From Spirochaetales bacterium (lineage in GTDB: Bacteria > Spirochaetota > Spirochaetia > DAHUYW01), in the NCBI GenBank assembly GCA_027306915.1, contig DAHUYW010000006.1, positions 87,432 to 151,431 of the forward strand: a stretch of DNA of 64,000 bases. The letters run 5' to 3'. This document shows, piece after piece, positions 32,707-40,632 of the stretch; position 1 is the first letter of the stretch; each line of letters starts with the position of its first letter. A program made the translations under genes and the position numbers. The notes beneath the pieces were generated by a model. That model ran no database searches and had not been told where the DNA came from. It saw only the letters and a program-made list of their open reading frames with translations.

Positions 32707-33558
32707 CTACGTGAGCCCGACCATGCTGCTTGTCAGCGCGAAGAGGCGCTCGCCGGCCTGCCGGTCGTAGGACTGCTTCGAGGAGGGTATCGCCTTTCGA
32801 TCCATCCAGTAAAGTCCGTTCTTCCCGTTCACCTCAGCCGAGCTTGCGAGGTAGACTGCGGTGTCCGCCCCCGCCTCGGGGCTGCGAAAAAAGGGACGAA
32901 TGACCCGACCGAAGAGCCGGCCGAAGCCGCCCTTGCCCGGAGTGCGATCCACCCAGAGGTCGGTCGCCACCGCTCCCGGATGGAGCGCGTTGACCGTGAC
33001 GCCGCTTCCTTCGAGCCTTCGGGCAAGCTCATAGGTGACCAAGAGGTTCGCGAGCTTCGAGCGGCCGTAGACCTTGAGAAGTCGGTAGCCCCGCTTCGCT
33101 TGCAGGTCGTCGAAATCGAGCTCCTGCCCGACGTGCGCTCCGGAGTTCACCATGATGACCCGCGACGGTGCGCCGGCCTTGAGGACATCAAGCAGCAGAT
33201 GGGTCAGAAGGAAAGGAGCAAGGTGATTGACGGCAAAGCTCATCTCGAAGCCGTCCCTGGACTCTTCGCGGCGCATCCGAATTGTCCCGGCGTTGTGGAC
33301 AAGCACGTGGAGAGCCGGGTGGCGCAGCTTGAACTCGGCGGCAAAGGTCCGGATGCTCACGAGGTCCGCGAGATCGCAAAGCATGAGATCGACCTTCGAG
33401 CTCCCGGTCGTCTCCTTGATCTCGGCCTGTGCCATGCGCCCCCGCTCCTCGCTCCGGCAGAGCATGACGACGTGGGCGCCCATCCTCGCTAGCGCCCGAG
33501 CGGTCTCCTTTCCCATTCCGGTATTGGCCCCGGTGACGAGGACCGTCAACCCCGTCAT
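32707..33558 (-). CDS. Short-chain dehydrogenase (retinol dehydrogenase/WWOX-like)
   Basis: This is a 283-residue SDR with 'VLVTGANTGMGKETARALARMG', 'LVHNAGTIRM' and 'VYGRSKLANLLVTYELARRL', which place it with the light-dependent protochlorophyllide reductase/retinol dehydrogenase branch. I favour ATG 33558 because the cofactor motif then starts in the usual place and AGGAG lies 10 bases upstream; ATG 33585 with GGAGG upstream would add nine residues. It is first of a three-gene group (SDR, SDR, GH3). Substrate unknown. Confidence 0.88.
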   Translation of the reverse strand: MTGLTVLVTGANTGMGKETARALARMGAHVVMLCRSEERGRMAQAEIKETTGSSKVDLMLCDLADLVSIRTFAAEFKLRHPALHVLVHNAGTIRMRREESRDGFEMSFAVNHLAPFLLTHLLLDVLKAGAPSRVIMVNSGAHVGQELDFDDLQAKRGYRLLKVYGRSKLANLLVTYELARRLEGSGVTVNALHPGAVATDLWVDRTPGKGGFGRLFGRVIRPFFRSPEAGADTAVYLASSAEVNGKNGLYWMDRKAIPSSKQSYDRQAGERLFALTSSMVGLT

Positions 33559-33702
33559 CGTGGCATCGCTCCTCATGAGCCCCATAGTGTCAGCGCCTCC
33601 AAAAGCGAACAATCATTCGTCCGACCAAGATACCGATTTTCGGCCGCCGAGGCGACCCGTTTTCCAGCTCGGCTGAGCGCGGGCGCGGCAAGCGCGCGTG
33701 CC

Positions 33703-33732
33703 TGTACAGCCATGCGCGTGCGCCGCTATAAT
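33703..33732 (+). promoter_or_regulatory. Promoter of the inositol-phosphatase gene (probable leaderless)
   Basis: TGTACA, 18 bases and a consensus TATAAT (33727-33732) end 8 bases before the ATG. No ribosome site precedes the start codon. Confidence 0.6.
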
Positions 33733-33740
33733 GCGGCCAC

Positions 33741-34592
33741 ATGAACAGCTGGGACAGAACAACCCTTGAGGAACTCCTGGTGAAGGCCGGGAGCATCGCC
33801 CTCCGATACTACGACAATCCGCCGACCGAATACAAACGCGACCAGTCGCCGGTCACCAAGGCCGATCGCGAGATCGAAGAGCTGCTCGGCAGGAGCTTTG
33901 ATCGGCCCGGCGAAGGCTCCTATCTCATCGGCGAAGAGACCGTCGAGAGGCGGGACGGCTCCTACATCGACACTGCCTTCCGCGCCACCGCGTGGGTAGT
34001 CGATCCCATCGACGGGACCTCCCTTTATGCAAACCATCTCCCCTGCTGGGGAGTGTCGGTCGGCTTCATGGAGCGAGGCGCCCTCACCGAGGGGGCCATC
34101 TACTTTCCCCTGGATGATGAGCTCTTCATCACCGAAGGGGAGGCCATCCTCCACGGGAGGCCGGGCGCGCTCGCTCGAATCGAGCCGGTGCGGCGCCCCT
34201 ACTCGGTCGGCGGCATAGTCGCGATCACGCAGGAGATAGCCCGCTTCCTAGGGATCGAGATAGCGAACCCGGTATACGCCGGAGGGAGCGCGGTCTATCC
34301 CCTCACCCAGCTTCTGCTCGGTCGCTTCATCGCATACGTCGGCCAGCTCAACCTTTGGGATATCGCAGGCTGCCTGCCGCTCCTCCGAAATGCAGGCTTC
34401 GATCTGCGCCTGGAGGACGGTACCAAGGTCGAAGACGCCGTCGATGAGGCCGCCTACTTCCTTTCGCCCGGAGACGCCAAGCGCTGGAAGTATCGCTCCA
34501 ACCTCATCTGCACCGCCGCCTCCGAGACCCTCGACCGGGTGATGAACGGGCTGCGCGCGGCACGAGCACAGCGGGTATCAGCGCCGAAGTGA
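33741..34592 (+). CDS. Inositol monophosphatase / CysQ-family phosphatase
   Basis: This 283-residue Mg2+-dependent phosphatase has the family's metal motifs: 'IGEETVER' (Glu), 'WVVDPIDGTSLYANHLP' and 'WDIAGCLPLLRNAGF'. SuhB, CysQ and FBPase IV share this fold, so the substrate (inositol phosphate, PAP or other sugar phosphate) is not fixed. The start codon sits 8 bases after TATAAT. The stop overlaps the GTG of the next gene. Confidence 0.88.
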   Translation: MNSWDRTTLEELLVKAGSIALRYYDNPPTEYKRDQSPVTKADREIEELLGRSFDRPGEGSYLIGEETVERRDGSYIDTAFRATAWVVDPIDGTSLYANHLPCWGVSVGFMERGALTEGAIYFPLDDELFITEGEAILHGRPGALARIEPVRRPYSVGGIVAITQEIARFLGIEIANPVYAGGSAVYPLTQLLLGRFIAYVGQLNLWDIAGCLPLLRNAGFDLRLEDGTKVEDAVDEAAYFLSPGDAKRWKYRSNLICTAASETLDRVMNGLRAARAQRVSAPK

Positions 34593-35251
34593 TCAACCGC
34601 GAGACGACCTCGAAGAGGAACCTGGGGTTCAAAAGCCTCCTCGCGGGCACGCTCTTTGCGATAATAGCCCACGCGGTCGCCGCCGCGCCGCTCGGCGCCA
34701 GCGCGGCTTCCGCGGATCGGACCTCCCTAGATCTGGTGTCCGTGGATCCGGCCGCTTCTGCCGATCCTGCAGGCCTCGCCGCGACCCCCCGGAAGGATGC
34801 CCGCCCCCTCCTCCCCCCGCTGCCCTTCGGCAAGTCACTTCACTTCATGGCCGGCATGGCGGGAGGCTTTCTCGCCGCGGCGGCGATCGCGGCTACGCAT
34901 GACCCGCAGCTCGTCGGCAGCTATCCCCTCTATCTTCCCTCGGTCGCCCTTTCCGCCGCGACCGCAGCGGGAATCGGCAAGGAGGTCCTCGATTCCACGG
35001 GCTTCGGCGGCGCGGAGTTCTCCGACATCCTCATCACGATGGCGGGAGGGCTCACCGCCGCTGCTGCCGTGGCCTACGCCGAGCCTCTCTTCCCTGCGAC
35101 GCCGGCGGGGAGAACGAACAGCGTGACCCTTCTCGCGGCGACCGGTGCCTTGCTCGCCGTCCCCGTCGTGATCGGCTTCATCCATGAGATCGTCCGAAGC
35201 GCGCAGCGGCACGCAGCCGCGCACGAGGCACCCAAGGGAGCGCAAGAATGA
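34589..35251 (+). CDS. YfiM/DUF2279-like membrane-associated protein
   Basis: This is a 220-residue protein with a signal-anchor (about residues 13-35) and a C-terminal region 'LHFMAGMAGGFLAAAAIA ... GIGKEVLDSTGFGGAEFSD ... DILITMAGG' that resembles the YfiM/DUF2279 family of small lipoproteins. Function is unknown. It is coupled on both sides: GTG 34589 overlaps the phosphatase stop and its TGA overlaps the sppA ATG (ATGA). Ala content is high. The family assignment is from pattern memory and is moderate. Confidence 0.6.
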   Translation: MINRETTSKRNLGFKSLLAGTLFAIIAHAVAAAPLGASAASADRTSLDLVSVDPAASADPAGLAATPRKDARPLLPPLPFGKSLHFMAGMAGGFLAAAAIAATHDPQLVGSYPLYLPSVALSAATAAGIGKEVLDSTGFGGAEFSDILITMAGGLTAAAAVAYAEPLFPATPAGRTNSVTLLAATGALLAVPVVIGFIHEIVRSAQRHAAAHEAPKGAQE

Positions 35252-36876
35252 AGTACGCAGTCGTGAAGCTTTCAGGGAGCTACAGCGAGACCGCCTCGCA
35301 GGTGAGGTCGCTCGAAGCGACGGGCCTGGTTCGCTCCTTTCGCTACGACAACTTCCTCATTCACGTCGAGCGCATCCTCACCGACCGCTCGATCCGAAGA
35401 GTGCTCGTCGACACTCAACTCGACTTTCAGGTTTCCTTCGTGGCGGGCCTCGAGGCGGTGCGCCGTCAGCTCGAGCGCCTGAAAGGTGCCGGCAAGCAGC
35501 TCTTCTTCTACGCTCGGACCTACGGCGCACCCCAGCTCTACCTTGCCTCGGCCGCTGAAACGGCGGTCATCCATCCGCTGGGCTCGCTCCAGTTTCTCGG
35601 CCTCTTTCGATCCTTCCTCTTCTTCAAACGGCTTCTTGCCCGGCACAAGCTGGGGGTCGAGGTGATAAGACGAGGACGGTACAAGAGCGCCGGCGACCTC
35701 GTCCGCACGGACAGGATCGACCGATACAACCGGGAGCAGTACGAAGCGATCCTCGACAATCACCTGGCCGAGCTGCGTGCGAAGATCGGCGCTGGATTGG
35801 CTAAGGGGCCGGAGGAGCTGGACAGCCTCCTTGCGGGACGCATCCTCTCTGCAGGCGAGGCGCTCGAGGAGCGATGGATCCACAAGATCGCCTCGCGGGA
35901 GAGCCTTCTCGCGGAATGGAAGAAGGAGAAGCTCAGCCCCGCACGCGCCCCAAGACGCGGCGGCTCATTCGGCAAGGGGAAGCGCATAGCGGTGCTCGTC
36001 CTCGAGGGATCGATCGTCGACGGCATCTCGCGCTTCGATCCCCTGTCCGGACAAGCGATCGGGGCTGAGTCCTATCTTCCCACCGTCGAGAGGCTCGCGA
36101 AGGACCGCCGTATCAAAGGGGTGATCTTTCGCATCAACTCGCCCGGAGGCTCGGCGATTGCCTCGGAGGAGATCGCCGAAGCGCTCAAGCGCCTCGGTGA
36201 GAAGAAGCCGCTCGTCGTCTCGATGTCGGAGGTCGCCGGATCGGGAGGCTACTGGATCGCCACACCCGGCGAGCGGCTCTTTGCCGAGCAGACGACCCTC
36301 ACCGGCTCGATCGGCGTCATATCGATGGCGGTGAGCGCGCCGGCGCTTCTCGCGAAGCTGGGGATCACCGAATCGACCCTTAGGAGGGGAGAGCACGCCG
36401 ACCTCGCCTCTCCGCTGCGGAGGCTTCGGGCGGAGGAGCGCAGGATGCTCGAGTCGGAGGTCGACCGGCTCTACCGCGCCTTTGTCGAGAAGGTAGCGGC
36501 GTGTCGCAAGCGCCCGGTCGAGGAGATCGACAAGATAGCCGAGGGTCGAGTCTGGGCCGGCGGCGACGCTTGTGCCCTCGGGTTGGTCGATGAGATCGGC
36601 GGTCTCACCGAGGCGATTGCTTACCTCAAGGGCCGACTGAAGATCCGTAGGGCGCGAGTCGACTTTCATCCCGTGGTCCGCCGCCCCTTCATCGAGCGCA
36701 TGCTCTTTCGCCACGCGGCGGATGCGGGCGGGGCGCTCCTGGGGCAGTCCCACCTCCCCCTGTTCGCAGGCCTTCGCGCGCTCTCGAGCCTCGCGGCGCT
36801 TGGAGACCGCCGGCCGCTCGCCCTCATGCCGGAGGGAATGCCGGGAGGGTGGTGGTTGCAACGGTCAGGGCGTTGA
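35248..36876 (+). CDS. sppA: Signal peptide peptidase SppA, long type
   Basis: This 542-residue S49 protease of the 67K type has two tandem domains. The catalytic Lys is in the first half ('EVIRRGRYKSAGDL', about residue 150) and the catalytic Ser in the second ('SEVAGSGGYWIATPG', about residue 332), followed by 'AEQTTLTGSIGVISM'. It degrades residual signal peptides in the membrane. No obvious N-terminal membrane anchor is seen, unlike E. coli SppA; the first residues are polar. It is coupled to the YfiM-like gene by ATGA. Confidence 0.87.
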   Translation: MKYAVVKLSGSYSETASQVRSLEATGLVRSFRYDNFLIHVERILTDRSIRRVLVDTQLDFQVSFVAGLEAVRRQLERLKGAGKQLFFYARTYGAPQLYLASAAETAVIHPLGSLQFLGLFRSFLFFKRLLARHKLGVEVIRRGRYKSAGDLVRTDRIDRYNREQYEAILDNHLAELRAKIGAGLAKGPEELDSLLAGRILSAGEALEERWIHKIASRESLLAEWKKEKLSPARAPRRGGSFGKGKRIAVLVLEGSIVDGISRFDPLSGQAIGAESYLPTVERLAKDRRIKGVIFRINSPGGSAIASEEIAEALKRLGEKKPLVVSMSEVAGSGGYWIATPGERLFAEQTTLTGSIGVISMAVSAPALLAKLGITESTLRRGEHADLASPLRRLRAEERRMLESEVDRLYRAFVEKVAACRKRPVEEIDKIAEGRVWAGGDACALGLVDEIGGLTEAIAYLKGRLKIRRARVDFHPVVRRPFIERMLFRHAADAGGALLGQSHLPLFAGLRALSSLAALGDRRPLALMPEGMPGGWWLQRSGR

Positions 36877-36902
36877 TCTTTTTGCGGGATTGTCTCTATA
36901 GT
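36873..36902 (+). promoter_or_regulatory. Promoter of the MBL-fold hydrolase gene
   Basis: TTGATC, 18 bases and TATAGT lie at the end of sppA, about 65 bases before the TTG start codon. Confidence 0.6.
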
Positions 36903-36968
36903 TGAGCGACAAAAATCAGCCAATCGCTCCCTTCACGGAAGAGAACAAGCTTTAAGGAAGGAACTGCC

Positions 36969-37592
36969 TTGATAATCAGACAACTGCCTCTCGGCCAACT
37001 CCAGACGAACTGTTACATACTCGGCTGCGAGACAACAAAGGAAGCGGTCGTGATCGATCCCGGCGACGAGGTCGGCCGCATCTTGAGCGACATCGATAAG
37101 TACCACCTGAAGGTCAAATACATCCTGAACACCCATGCCCATTTCGATCACATCGGGGCGAACGCGGCCCTCGTAAAGGCGACCGGTGCGCCGCTCGCGA
37201 TTCACAGCCTCGACCTCCCGCTCCTCAAAGAGCGGGGTGGAGCGCGCTTCTTCGGCTTCGAGATTCCCCAGAGCCCCGATCCCGACAAGCTTCTCACGGA
37301 GAACGAGCTCATCCGATTTGGAAAGTACGCGCTGAAGGTCCTTCTCACGCCCGGTCACACTCCGGGTCACGTCAGCTTCTATGAGGCAAAGGCGGCCGCC
37401 CTTTTTGACGGCGATGTCCTCTTCGCGGGCGGCCTCGGACGGACCGACCTTCCCGGAGGCGACCACAACGCGCTCCTTGCAAGCATCCGCAAGAAGCTGA
37501 TGGTGCTTCCCGATGAAACCATCGTTTACTCCGGACACGGCCCGACGACGACCATCGGGCAGGAGCGCGAGGTGCTTCTCAGCTACACCTGA
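36969..37592 (+). CDS. MBL-fold metallo-hydrolase (glyoxalase II-like)
   Basis: This is a 207-residue metallo-beta-lactamase-fold protein with the metal motif 'THAHFDHIGA', followed by 'TPGHTPGHVSFY' and 'VYSGHGPTTTIGQE' supplying the remaining ligands. This is the short YcbL/glyoxalase-II-like group. TTG 36969 is the start, with AAGGAAGGA upstream. It likely hydrolyses a thioester, though the substrate is unproven. Confidence 0.88.
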   Translation: MIIRQLPLGQLQTNCYILGCETTKEAVVIDPGDEVGRILSDIDKYHLKVKYILNTHAHFDHIGANAALVKATGAPLAIHSLDLPLLKERGGARFFGFEIPQSPDPDKLLTENELIRFGKYALKVLLTPGHTPGHVSFYEAKAAALFDGDVLFAGGLGRTDLPGGDHNALLASIRKKLMVLPDETIVYSGHGPTTTIGQEREVLLSYT

Positions 37593-37600
37593 TTCCCGCT

Positions 37601-37640
37601 CTCACCGACATCTAGCCTCCGGCTCACCGGCGATTAACCT
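37601..37640 (+). promoter_or_regulatory. PHO-box-like 11-bp-phased repeats before pstS1
   Basis: Four heptamers start exactly 11 bases apart: CTCACCG (37601), CTAGCCT (37612), CTCACCG (37623) and TTAACCT (37634). PhoB and PhoP of other bacteria bind 11-bp-phased repeats of this kind, so phosphate-starvation activation of pstS1 is inferred. Confidence 0.5.
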
Positions 37641-37698
37641 CTCACCCGCATATTGGGCTCTACGTGTGTGGCTACGATACCAAAAGGAGGTACTTCGT

Positions 37699-38739
37699 AT
37701 GCGAAAGAACGGCACGATAACATTGTTGGCGGCTGTCAGCATGCTCGCGGCAACCTCGATGCTCTTTGCTGGCGGTCAGAAGGAGGGAGGCCCGACGGGT
37801 TCCCGGTCATCGGCGGCCGCAGCGGGGAACACCGCTTCTGCGGTCGGCGTCAAGGTCAACTACCAGTCGATCGGCTCCTCGGGAGGCGCAAAGAACATTC
37901 AGAACAAGGTAGTAGACTTCGGAGCTTCCGACGCCTACCTGAGCGATGAGCAGATGCGGTCCTTTGACGCTCCGGTTGTCCACATTCCTACGGTCCTCGG
38001 GTCCATCGTCGTGATCTACAACCTGCCGGGGAATCCGACCTTAAGGCTCACGGGAGAGGTCGTCGCCGACATCTTCATGGGCAAAATCACAAGCTGGAAC
38101 GATGCGGCGATCACCGGACTCAATCCGGGTGCGGCCTTGCCCACCCACGACATCATCGTTGCCCATCGCTCCGACGGGAGCGGCACGACCTTCAACTTCA
38201 CCTACTATCTGTCCAAGGTGAGCGACGGCTGGAGCAAGAGTGTCGGCAACGCCAACTCCGTCAACTGGCCCGCTGGGCTCGGCGGCGCTCAGAACGCCGG
38301 AGTCGCCGGGATCGTGAAGCAAACTTCCGGTTCGATCGGCTACGTCGAGCTTGCCTACGCTCTCCAGAACAAGCTGCCCTACGCGACGCTCCGGAATCAG
38401 GCCGAGAACTGGATCGCCCCCTCGCTCGACTCCACCTCGGCTGCGGCAAGCGGCGCGATGCCCGAAGACACTCGCGTTTACCTTGGCAACACCAGCGCCG
38501 CAAACGGCTACCCGATCGCCAATTTGACCTGGATCATCGTTCACAAAGAGCAGAACTACGCCAAGCGCTCCCCTGAGCAGGCCAGGGCCCTCGTGAAGCT
38601 CCTGTGGTGGATGACCCACGACGGTGAGAGCTATGCGAAGGACCTCTTCTACGCGCCGCTTCCGGAGACAGCGTTGAAAAGCGTCGAGACGATTCTCGGC
38701 TCCATCACCTACGGCGGGAAACCGGTGCTTTCACTCTAG
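37699..38739 (+). CDS. pstS: Phosphate-binding protein PstS (first copy, lacks the N-terminal ligand loop)
   Basis: This 346-residue exported protein has a spirochaete-style signal ending 'LFAGGQKEGG'. 'VNYQSIGSSGGAKNIQNKVVDFGASDAYLS' and 'AHRSDGSGTTFNFTYYLSK' are PstS phosphate-site regions. However, the usual first strand and loop (GAGATFP...YAKW) that should lie before VNYQSIGSSGG is absent: the Ala/Ser-rich linker runs straight into it. The rest is complete. AAGGAGG precedes ATG 37699. pstC and pstA follow but pstB does not. Confidence 0.88.
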   Translation: MRKNGTITLLAAVSMLAATSMLFAGGQKEGGPTGSRSSAAAAGNTASAVGVKVNYQSIGSSGGAKNIQNKVVDFGASDAYLSDEQMRSFDAPVVHIPTVLGSIVVIYNLPGNPTLRLTGEVVADIFMGKITSWNDAAITGLNPGAALPTHDIIVAHRSDGSGTTFNFTYYLSKVSDGWSKSVGNANSVNWPAGLGGAQNAGVAGIVKQTSGSIGYVELAYALQNKLPYATLRNQAENWIAPSLDSTSAAASGAMPEDTRVYLGNTSAANGYPIANLTWIIVHKEQNYAKRSPEQARALVKLLWWMTHDGESYAKDLFYAPLPETALKSVETILGSITYGGKPVLSL

Positions 38740-38757
38740 TCCACGGTGTCCACGAAT

Positions 38758-38793
38758 GCTCCGGGGGCCGCGCGAATCGCCGACCCCCGGGGT
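38758..38793 (+). repeat. Stem-loop between pstS1 and pstC1
   Basis: CCGGGGG (38761-38767) and CCCCCGG (38784-38790) form a GC stem with no T-run after it. Such stems often stabilise the upstream binding-protein mRNA or reduce read-through. Confidence 0.55.
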
Positions 38794-38796
38794 GCA

Positions 38797-38847
38797 TTAA
38801 CAGAGTGCTCATGGCTTTCTAACAGAAACCTAACAGAATGCTCATAG
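38797..38847 (+). promoter_or_regulatory. PHO-box-like 11-bp-phased repeats before pstC1
   Basis: Five heptamers start every 11 bases: TTAACAG (38797), CTCATGG (38808), CTAACAG (38819), CTAACAG (38830) and CTCATAG (38841). The TTAACA-like units resemble Gram-positive PhoP sites; the period equals one helical turn. This suggests a second phosphate-controlled promoter inside the cluster. Confidence 0.55.
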
Positions 38848-38876
38848 AGTCGAGGGGAAAGGAGTTCCATTCCCCG

Positions 38877-39749
38877 ATGCTAGGCGAGAAACTCTTCAGA
38901 GCCGTGCTCGTTACGAGCACGCTTCTCGTTACGCTTCTCGTTGCCGGCATCTTCGTCACGCTCGTCGGAGGGTCCCTCGAGTCCATTGGCAAGTTCGGCC
39001 TTCGCTTCCTCTTTTCGACGACGTGGGATCCGGTGAAGGGGGTTTTCGGGGCGGCCACCTTCATCGTGGGGACGCTCCTGACCTCCTTCATCGCCCTGGC
39101 GATCTCGCTTCCGTTCTCGCTCGGGGTGGGGATCCTCCTCGGCGAGTACTACAACAGGGGCGCCATCGCGGGCACAATCGGGGTGATCATCGATCTTCTC
39201 GCCTCGATCCCGTCGGTCGTCTACGGCTTCTGGGGAATCGCGGTCCTCGTCCCGCTCGTTCGGGGGCTCGAGACGAAGATCGGCGTGACCCCCTACGGCG
39301 TCGGGATATTCACCTCGTCGCTCATCCTCGCAGTGATGATAGTTCCCTACTCGGCCTCGATCGCAAGCGAGGTGATACGGCTCGTCCCGATCGACATGAA
39401 GCGCGCAGCCTATGCCCTCGGCTCTACCCGCTACGAAGTGGTGCGCAAGATCGTCCTCACCTATGCCCAGTCCGGGATCCTCGCCGGGATCATGCTCTCG
39501 CTCGGCCGCGCCCTCGGGGAGACGATGGCTGTCACGATGGTGATCGGCAACGTCTCGAAGCTGCCGACGACCATCTTCTCGCCGGGCAATACCCTCGCAA
39601 GTGTCATCGCAAGCGAGTTCACAGAGTCGACCAGCGCCCTGCATCAGTCCGCGATGATCGAGCTCGCCCTCGTGCTCTTTCTGATCACTACGCTGATCAA
39701 CTGGATCGCCCATCAGACCATCAACCGCATGAGGAATCGCAATGCGTAG
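38877..39749 (+). CDS. pstC: Phosphate ABC transporter permease PstC (first copy)
   Basis: This is a membrane permease of about 290 residues with six helices. 'IIDLLASIPSVVYGFWGIAVLVP' and 'LGRALGETMAVTMVIGNV' (the EAA-loop region) identify PstC. I chose ATG 38877 (GGAG 12 bases upstream); ATG 38838 would lie within the phased repeats and lacks a ribosome site. It overlaps pstA by 8 bases. There is no pstB gene downstream. Confidence 0.92.
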   Translation: MLGEKLFRAVLVTSTLLVTLLVAGIFVTLVGGSLESIGKFGLRFLFSTTWDPVKGVFGAATFIVGTLLTSFIALAISLPFSLGVGILLGEYYNRGAIAGTIGVIIDLLASIPSVVYGFWGIAVLVPLVRGLETKIGVTPYGVGIFTSSLILAVMIVPYSASIASEVIRLVPIDMKRAAYALGSTRYEVVRKIVLTYAQSGILAGIMLSLGRALGETMAVTMVIGNVSKLPTTIFSPGNTLASVIASEFTESTSALHQSAMIELALVLFLITTLINWIAHQTINRMRNRNA

Positions 39750-40593
39750 GACCGCAAACGTCCGGTCTCGACTCTTCAAGAACCAACTCTTCGGGATCCT
39801 CGTCTTCGTTCCGGGAATCCTTGTGACCGTTCCCTTCATGCTCGTGCTCTACCACGTGATTGCCAAGGGAATCCAGGTCCTCAATTGGCACCTGATCTTC
39901 AGTCTTCCGAAGCCGGTCGGAGAGATCGGAGGTGGCATCGCGAACGCCATAGTGGGAACGATCACGGTTGTGCTCATAGCCACCATCGTTTCCGTTCCCA
40001 TCGGGGTATCGGCCGGCATCTACCTCTCCGAGTCGCGAAAGTCCCGCCTTGCCGGAATCACCCGAATGGCGGCGAACCTCCTGCAGAGCGTCCCTTCCAT
40101 CGTCATCGGCATAGTCATGTACAGCTGGATCGTGATTCCCCTGCGCAGCTTTTCGGCCCTTGCCGGAGGCATCGCGCTCGCGGTGATGATGTTCCCCGTT
40201 ATCGTGAAATCGACCGAGGAGACCGTGAACCTGGTGCCAAGCGGCCTCAAGGAGGCTTCGATGGCGCTTGGGGCGCGCTACCACGTGACGATCCTGCGCA
40301 TCGTCATCCCCACCAGCCTTTCGGGGATCTTGAGCGGGATAACCCTCGCAGGCGCCCGCGTCGCAGGCGAGACCGCCCCGCTCCTCTTCACCGCCTTTGG
40401 AAGCCCCTTCTTCAATTTCAATATCCTCAAGCCGGTGGGCGCCGTGCCCCTCGTCATCTATGATTACGCGAAGAGCCCCTACGACAACTGGATTCAGCTG
40501 GCCTGGGGCGCGTCGTTCGTGCTCATCGCTTTGGTGCTCGCCCTGAACCTGGTGGTTCGCCTCATCAAGCTCGCGCATCGCGGTGTTCAATAG
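39742..40593 (+). CDS. pstA: Phosphate ABC transporter permease PstA (first copy)
   Basis: This is a 283-residue permease with six helices; 'LLQSVPSIVIGIVMYSWIV' and 'LAGARVAGETAPLLFTAFGSPFF' are PstA signatures. ATG 39742 overlaps the end of pstC. The operon ends here: the GGDEF gene converges from the other strand 40 bases later, so the ATPase PstB must come from elsewhere. Confidence 0.93.
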   Translation: MRRTANVRSRLFKNQLFGILVFVPGILVTVPFMLVLYHVIAKGIQVLNWHLIFSLPKPVGEIGGGIANAIVGTITVVLIATIVSVPIGVSAGIYLSESRKSRLAGITRMAANLLQSVPSIVIGIVMYSWIVIPLRSFSALAGGIALAVMMFPVIVKSTEETVNLVPSGLKEASMALGARYHVTILRIVIPTSLSGILSGITLAGARVAGETAPLLFTAFGSPFFNFNILKPVGAVPLVIYDYAKSPYDNWIQLAWGASFVLIALVLALNLVVRLIKLAHRGVQ

Positions 40594-40632
40594 ACCCGGC
40601 ATCCGCCTGCCGATTGCTGTTCGCCGAGAGGG

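Noticed and set aside
38838..38876. ATG 38838 as the pstC1 start
   Set aside because: It lies within the phased repeats and has no ribosome site; ATG 38877 gives the usual PstC N-terminus.
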